Positions 5,225 through 8,693 of a stretch of DNA of 8,693 bases are shown here, one piece after another. The DNA lies in NCBI GenBank assembly GCA_016839955.1, contig JAEOTI010000684.1, forward strand, positions 1 to 8,693, written 5' to 3'. This DNA comes from Candidatus Hodarchaeota archaeon. Lineage in GTDB: Archaea; Asgardarchaeota; Heimdallarchaeia; Hodarchaeales; YT1-057. The notes under the pieces are model-generated. The model was not told the DNA's origin and ran no database searches. It worked only from the letters and a program-made list of their open reading frames with translations. Positions within the stretch are counted from its first letter, which is position 1; each line of letters begins with the position of its first letter. Position numbers and translations under genes: made by a program.

Positions 5225-6607
5225 TTACATAGTCCCAGTTGTTAATCTAACATCTGCAATGCGAATATGAGGGATAAAAACTGATCGGGGAACTTCCCAC
5301 CATTTAATCTGCTGTTGTTCCTTACCTAATGCTTTAACATTAGCAAGGAGATTCAACATGTTATCTGAGATTCTTAACTGTCGAATTGGATTCCATTCAC
5401 CATTTTTTGAAATTAAAAACATACCATCTCGAGGTATAGATGAAAATGTGGATTCTTCATAATTTTGAAATCTAGTATACCAATTTGCAGTAATATATAC
5501 TGTGTCTCGCCCATTCTCTCCTCTCATAGATAATAGTTCTTCAAAATCAACATCCCCTGGGTGAAAATTTAAATTACTAGAAATTGGTATAAAATTCCTT
5601 ATACCAAAACCCATAAAATCATGAAATTCACCGTTTCCAGTAGTTTCCATTTCAAAATGGGCTGCAGTCGTAGAATTATGAATATAATTTGTTAAAACAC
5701 CATTCTTTATTATTTTGGTTGTCTGACGAGGTACGCCTTCCATATCATAGTGGTCAGATCCTAGACCATCCGAAATTGTTCCATTATCTTCGACTGATAG
5801 AATATCTGACCCAATTTTACTTCCAAAACGTTCTAGTCCCATGCAAGACATGCCAAGGAAAATATACATTGGATTAGCCATTTTTATTGGTCTACCCAAT
5901 ATATCTGCACCTACAATTGGATGTAAAACAAGATCGTATTGACCTGGTAATCCTTTTTTACCATTCTTTGCTTTTTTTGCAATTAATCCAGCCTCCCTAC
6001 CTGCTTTTTCAGAATTGAATGAATCAAGGTGTCTACCAACAGTCATCCCCATTCCAGTAGATTCGGCATCAGCAAAAGCTCTAACGGTCATCTCATAAGA
6101 AGATCTTTTAGATCGGGTTTCAATAGCAGCACTAGTTTGTAAAAATAAATTTTCATCCCGAATTATAAAAGAACCTGCAACATTTTCTGCTCCTTCTTCT
6201 TGAGCTTGGTTAATTGCAGATTCAATGTGATCTATTGCATTTTCAGGTAACACTGTTACTCTACTATCGTAGAATTGAGAAGTATTTTTTGGAATTTCAG
6301 TTTTCTTCTGATTTATACCTTTGTACATAGAGTTGTCAGGAAGAGCTTTTACAAATTTAGTCAGATTAACAATTTCTTTTTTGATTATACTTTCATTTTG
6401 AATTTCTTCAATTGTTCTTACAGAACTCTTTGATCCTATGGCCATGAAAACATCTAATTTCTTTTCTTCCCAGAATTTTGAGATAACAACCTGATTTCTC
6501 GCGAATCGAAATTGATGACGTAGTTCATTACGACCAAGAATAATGAGATCATCAACTAAATCAATGCCTTTCGTAAATGCAAAATCTAATGCAGATTCAA
6601 TTTCCAA
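5225..6607 (-). CDS. tldE: TldE/PmbA-like subunit of the TldD-TldE protease
   Basis: TldE (PmbA) is the non-catalytic partner of the TldD metalloprotease; the bacterial heterodimer is known to trim leader peptides of microcins and to degrade the antitoxin CcdA. The 460 residues have the family layout: an N-terminal domain (about 1-120), then the core with PGQYDLVLHP (221-230), a DMEGVPRQTTKIIKNGVL segment (288-305) leading to YIHNSTTAAHFE (308-319), and YITANWYTRFQ (371-381) with SSIPRDGMFLI (389-399) near the C-terminus. The HExxxH metal motif is absent; the equivalent region reads ANPMYIFLGMS, as expected for a TldE. The TTG start is fixed by GGAGGT (6615-6620) 7 nt upstream. It follows tldD by 25 bp and precedes the ferredoxin by 15 bp. 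The archaeal substrate is unknown. Confidence 0.93.
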   Translation of the reverse strand: MEIESALDFAFTKGIDLVDDLIILGRNELRHQFRFARNQVVISKFWEEKKLDVFMAIGSKSSVRTIEEIQNESIIKKEIVNLTKFVKALPDNSMYKGINQKKTEIPKNTSQFYDSRVTVLPENAIDHIESAINQAQEEGAENVAGSFIIRDENLFLQTSAAIETRSKRSSYEMTVRAFADAESTGMGMTVGRHLDSFNSEKAGREAGLIAKKAKNGKKGLPGQYDLVLHPIVGADILGRPIKMANPMYIFLGMSCMGLERFGSKIGSDILSVEDNGTISDGLGSDHYDMEGVPRQTTKIIKNGVLTNYIHNSTTAAHFEMETTGNGEFHDFMGFGIRNFIPISSNLNFHPGDVDFEELLSMRGENGRDTVYITANWYTRFQNYEESTFSSIPRDGMFLISKNGEWNPIRQLRISDNMLNLLANVKALGKEQQQIKWWEVPRSVFIPHIRIADVRLTTGTM

Positions 6608-6614
6608 AACAAAA

Positions 6615-6620
6615 ACCTCC
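6615..6620 (-). promoter_or_regulatory. Ribosome-binding site of tldE (GGAGGT)
   Basis: GGAGGT on the minus strand lies 7 nt before a TTG codon at 6607. It decides the start in the absence of an in-frame ATG, and shows that TTG starts are genuinely used in this genome. Confidence 0.8.
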
Positions 6621-6632
6621 AGTTTTCATAAT

Positions 6633-8090
6633 TCACCCAAGACGGATGTTCCTAAGACGAACATTAGGGCCTCCCATCCATACAGGGACTCCTTGCATTG
6701 GATCAGATTTACCACAAGTAGCGCCTATAAATTCAAGTTTATTTGAGCAACCATCAATAGCATTGAAGAGGCTAGCAGTACTAATTTCTAGAACTGGGCG
6801 TTTTACCATTTCGTCTGTGATCTCACCCTTTTTTATTCTATAAGCAACATTTCCAACATATTTACACTGCCAACGTCGGTCATCAATATTCCATTCTTGA
6901 AAACTTTTCATGAAAAGACCATCATTAATATCTTCCGTTAATTCATCAGGTTTATAATCTCCAATAGCAAAATGAGTATTACTCATACGAATAATAGGTT
7001 CGTTATACCAATTAACGGCTCTAGCAGCAGCATTACTTTTTCCAATACTAAATTTAGATGCTGTTTCACGATTGTGCATCATTTCTTCATATTTACCATT
7101 TTTGATAAGAATCTTCGGTCGGGCTTTTACTCCCTCCGAATCATACTTATAATATCCTAAAGATTTGGGAATGGTTGGATCATCTAATATTGTAACATTT
7201 TCACTACCTAATTGGTCTCCAATCTTCTTATCAACTAAATAGCTCTCACCAGCTTGAGCTGCTTCCCTACCCCAAATGCGATCGGCTTCAGATGGGTGTC
7301 CCGCATTTTCATGAGCAATGATTCCCGCAACCTCTCCACCAACAACCATATCTATTGTTGAACCGGAATTAATTGGTTTTGCTATCTCTGCTGCTTTAAC
7401 TAATTCTTTTGCCCGATCAATAAAATCTTCTTTAATCTGCATTTCATTTCTCAGTTCCCATCCACCTGAACCACCTAATTCTACCCAACTTTGCTCGGAT
7501 CCGTTTGTTCCCTTAGCTGTCATTAATGAATAAATTTTCATTAATGAATGATTTGAATTAATTTTTGATCCTCGCGAATCAACAAAAAAACCATTTTTTG
7601 TTCGATTTTGAAAGATGAACATCCTTGAAGGAATGTGATCTTCACCGCAGGAGTCCAAAATGTCTGAATCTACACTTTTTATCCAAGTTACTTTTTCTTC
7701 AGATGAAATATCCCATAATCCTTCTCTAACCGGTACTTTCCAATTATCTGTGTGTGAAGGCTCTTCTGTGAGAGTAATCGGAGATGAATATCTTTCTCCT
7801 ACTCTTTCTGCTAATTTAATGGTTTTAGAAATATAATCTAATATTGAGTGTTTTCCATCTGTGATTGGTATTGCTCCAAAAGCCATCCCACCTTTTGCTA
7901 TTATTCTAAGCCCTAGACCTTTTGTCTGATTTTTATCCAGTGCCATTAAGTTTCCTTTATTCAGAATAATTATTTCTGCATTATTAACCTCAAGACGAGC
8001 CTCAGCAAAATCTACACCCTTTTCACGAGCTATTTCAATAGTAAAATCTGCAATATCTTTTACCCAATCACTTTCATCTGGATAACCCAT
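6633..8090 (-). CDS. tldD: TldD, catalytic subunit of the TldD-TldE metalloprotease
   Basis: TldD is a zinc peptidase that works with TldE; the bacterial pair opens and trims unfolded peptides in an internal chamber. With the start used here (485 residues, close to the 481 of E. coli) the core carries the metal motif HENAGH (260-265, HExxxH) inside GIIAHENAGHPSEADRIWG, and Cys459 in ATCGKSDPMQGVPVWMGGP, which corresponds to the third metal ligand of E. coli TldD (Cys454). The N-terminal domain begins with an amphipathic helix and an EARLEVN strand typical of the family. The start is the ATG at 8090, preceded by GGAAGGT (8098-8104) with 7-nt spacing; an in-frame ATG at 8120 and TTG at 8126 have no such site and would add 10-12 residues. 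It heads the operon tldD-tldE-ferredoxin. Catalytic residues appear intact; the native substrate is not evident. Confidence 0.95.
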   Translation of the reverse strand: MGYPDESDWVKDIADFTIEIAREKGVDFAEARLEVNNAEIIILNKGNLMALDKNQTKGLGLRIIAKGGMAFGAIPITDGKHSILDYISKTIKLAERVGERYSSPITLTEEPSHTDNWKVPVREGLWDISSEEKVTWIKSVDSDILDSCGEDHIPSRMFIFQNRTKNGFFVDSRGSKINSNHSLMKIYSLMTAKGTNGSEQSWVELGGSGGWELRNEMQIKEDFIDRAKELVKAAEIAKPINSGSTIDMVVGGEVAGIIAHENAGHPSEADRIWGREAAQAGESYLVDKKIGDQLGSENVTILDDPTIPKSLGYYKYDSEGVKARPKILIKNGKYEEMMHNRETASKFSIGKSNAAARAVNWYNEPIIRMSNTHFAIGDYKPDELTEDINDGLFMKSFQEWNIDDRRWQCKYVGNVAYRIKKGEITDEMVKRPVLEISTASLFNAIDGCSNKLEFIGATCGKSDPMQGVPVWMGGPNVRLRNIRLG

Positions 8091-8097
8091 CTCTACT

Positions 8098-8104
8098 ACC
8101 TTCC
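8098..8104 (-). promoter_or_regulatory. Ribosome-binding site deciding the tldD start
   Basis: GGAAGGT on the minus strand, 7 nt before ATG 8090, favours that ATG over the in-frame ATG at 8120 and TTG at 8126. Confidence 0.65.
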
Positions 8105-8253
8105 TTGGATAAGTATTCATATTCAATTGAAGATTTGATCTAGATTTATTAGTATAGAGCTCCTGCCAAATTTAGTAGAAACAAGGAAAAGGATTATTAT
8201 TCGTTAATAAAGACATTTTTCTAGTCAATTTTAGTTACCAATAGAATATTGAG
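8105..8253 (-). promoter_or_regulatory. Probable promoter region of the tldD operon
   Basis: The stretch upstream of tldD is AT-rich and contains no gene. Several weak TATA-like sequences on the minus strand (for example CTCTATACTAATAA, complement of 8146-8159) could serve, but none is clearly better than chance. The promoter must lie here because tldD is the first gene of its operon and the neighbouring upstream gene ends in a T-run. Confidence 0.3.
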
Positions 8254-8260
8254 AAAAAAA
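8254..8260 (-). terminator. T7 run after the zinc-ribbon gene
   Basis: On the minus strand seven consecutive T residues follow the stop codon of the upstream gene by about 30 nt, the kind of U-tract at which archaeal transcription ends. An 8-bp palindrome CTGTACAG (8270-8277) lies between stop and T-run but is too short to call a terminator hairpin. Confidence 0.4.
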
Positions 8261-8291
8261 GGCTGAAATCTGTACAGTGAAGAGTTTAAAA

Positions 8292-8693
8292 TTAAGTCTT
8301 ATTTCTTTTTATTCTTGTTCCACAATTTAAACACATTTTATACTCTGGAAAAATATTCTCTCCACATAACTGACATTTAAGATCAATTACCTTCTCTTCT
8401 TCTTTAATTTCAAGTTTCTGTGAATTTTCTAAAGGTTTCCCGTGATTTGCAGAATATTTCTGAATGATTTCCTTTTGTGCTACTAAAAATGCTTCTTTTC
8501 TCTGACTATGAGTTACAAAACTAGGATAAATTCCAATTAGGAGGGAAATAAAACTTATTATTTGAATAAATACCAAAATATAGTTTAAATCAGGTGTAAA
8601 ATCAGTAGAAAGTAAAATCCAATTCTCTTCACTCATAACATAGTAAAAAAGAAGCCACTCAAAGGCAACTGCAAAAAACACAATACCTAATCC
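8292..8693 (-). CDS. Membrane protein with C-terminal zinc ribbon, 5' end cut by window edge
   Basis: The frame is open to the right window edge, so the N-terminus is missing; at least 133 residues are seen. Counting from the GTG at 8681, hydrophobic helices lie at about 1-16 (continuing from the edge) and 33-55. A charged segment of about 40 residues (60-100, helix-prone, rich in Lys and Glu) follows, and the end is a zinc ribbon C-x2-C-x10-C-x2-C (Cys103, 106, 117, 120) with the sequence CxNCGTRI typical of small zinc-ribbon tails, then a basic end. The tail is probably cytoplasmic. Such membrane-anchored zinc ribbons are common archaeal hypothetical proteins; the role could be in protein interaction or assembly, but no family is recognised. 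It is followed by a T-run and then the tldD operon, so it is probably a separate transcript. Confidence 0.8.
   Translation of the reverse strand, partial: GLGIVFFAVAFEWLLFYYVMSEENWILLSTDFTPDLNYILVFIQIISFISLLIGIYPSFVTHSQRKEAFLVAQKEIIQKYSANHGKPLENSQKLEIKEEEKVIDLKCQLCGENIFPEYKMCLNCGTRIKRNKT

Noticed and set aside
6543..6843. Two overlapping plus-strand open frames opposite tldD and tldE
   Set aside because: They lie antisense to well-supported tldD/tldE coding sequence, have no ribosome site and show no recognisable protein features.
7318..7533. Plus-strand open frame of 71 codons
   Set aside because: It is the antisense shadow of the most conserved part of tldD, including the HExxxH region.
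7520..7549. Twelve-base direct repeat TCATTAATGAAT, each copy palindromic in its first ten bases
   Set aside because: It falls inside tldD, is 18 bp out of phase (six codons) and is explained by the repeated Ser-Leu-Met in the protein; no regulatory reason to have it mid-gene.
8091..8126. Longer tldD starting at ATG 8120 or TTG 8126
   Set aside because: Neither has a ribosome site, while ATG 8090 has GGAAGGT at the same 7-nt spacing as other genes; a leaderless transcript cannot be fully excluded.
1..8693. CRISPR array, transposon, tRNA or rRNA gene
   Set aside because: No regularly spaced repeats, no transposase or terminal inverted repeats, and no tRNA- or rRNA-like sequence was seen on either strand by eye.

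Overview
The window looks like an ordinary chromosomal piece of an AT-rich archaeon. Five things support this. (i) Ribosome-binding sites of the GGAGG and GGTGAT type sit a constant 7-8 nt before the chosen starts. (ii) TTG, GTG and probably CTG starts are frequent. (iii) A secreted protein ends in a PGF-CTERM-like tail (PGFE, hydrophobic helix, basic end). (iv) There is a two-gene SufC-SufB module without SufS, SufE or SufA beside it. (v) Transcript ends are T-rich. The PGFE tail and gene style fit an Asgard-type archaeon (Heimdall/Loki-like), but that placement is inference; no rRNA or tRNA is visible.

Layout: 1-1220 (+) holds the 3' part of a polytopic membrane protein followed by a small four-helix membrane protein with histidines spaced like a b-type cytochrome. 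1300-2696 (-) is a two-gene exported-protein operon. Its first gene encodes a protein with clear sequence similarity to the Hcp tube protein of type VI secretion, but with an N-terminal signal sequence. The second encodes a secreted protein with a PGFE C-terminal anchor. A hairpin plus T-run marks the end of this operon. 2697-2965 is an AT-rich divergent promoter region. 2966-4942 (+) is sufC-sufB, the minimal Fe-S scaffold pair. 4955-8090 (-) is a tldD-tldE-ferredoxin operon, meeting sufB tail to tail with only 12 bp between stop codons. 8292-8693 (-) is the 3' part of a membrane protein ending in a zinc ribbon.

How the genes may work together: SufC (ATPase) and SufB (scaffold) would build Fe-S clusters, and the converging operon ends in a two-cluster ferredoxin that needs such clusters. 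TldD carries the HExxxH metal site and TldE is its inactive partner; the co-transcribed ferredoxin suggests a redox-linked role not evident for the bacterial TldD/E systems. The most novel item is the exported Hcp-like protein paired with an anchored surface protein, with no other type VI secretion genes in view.
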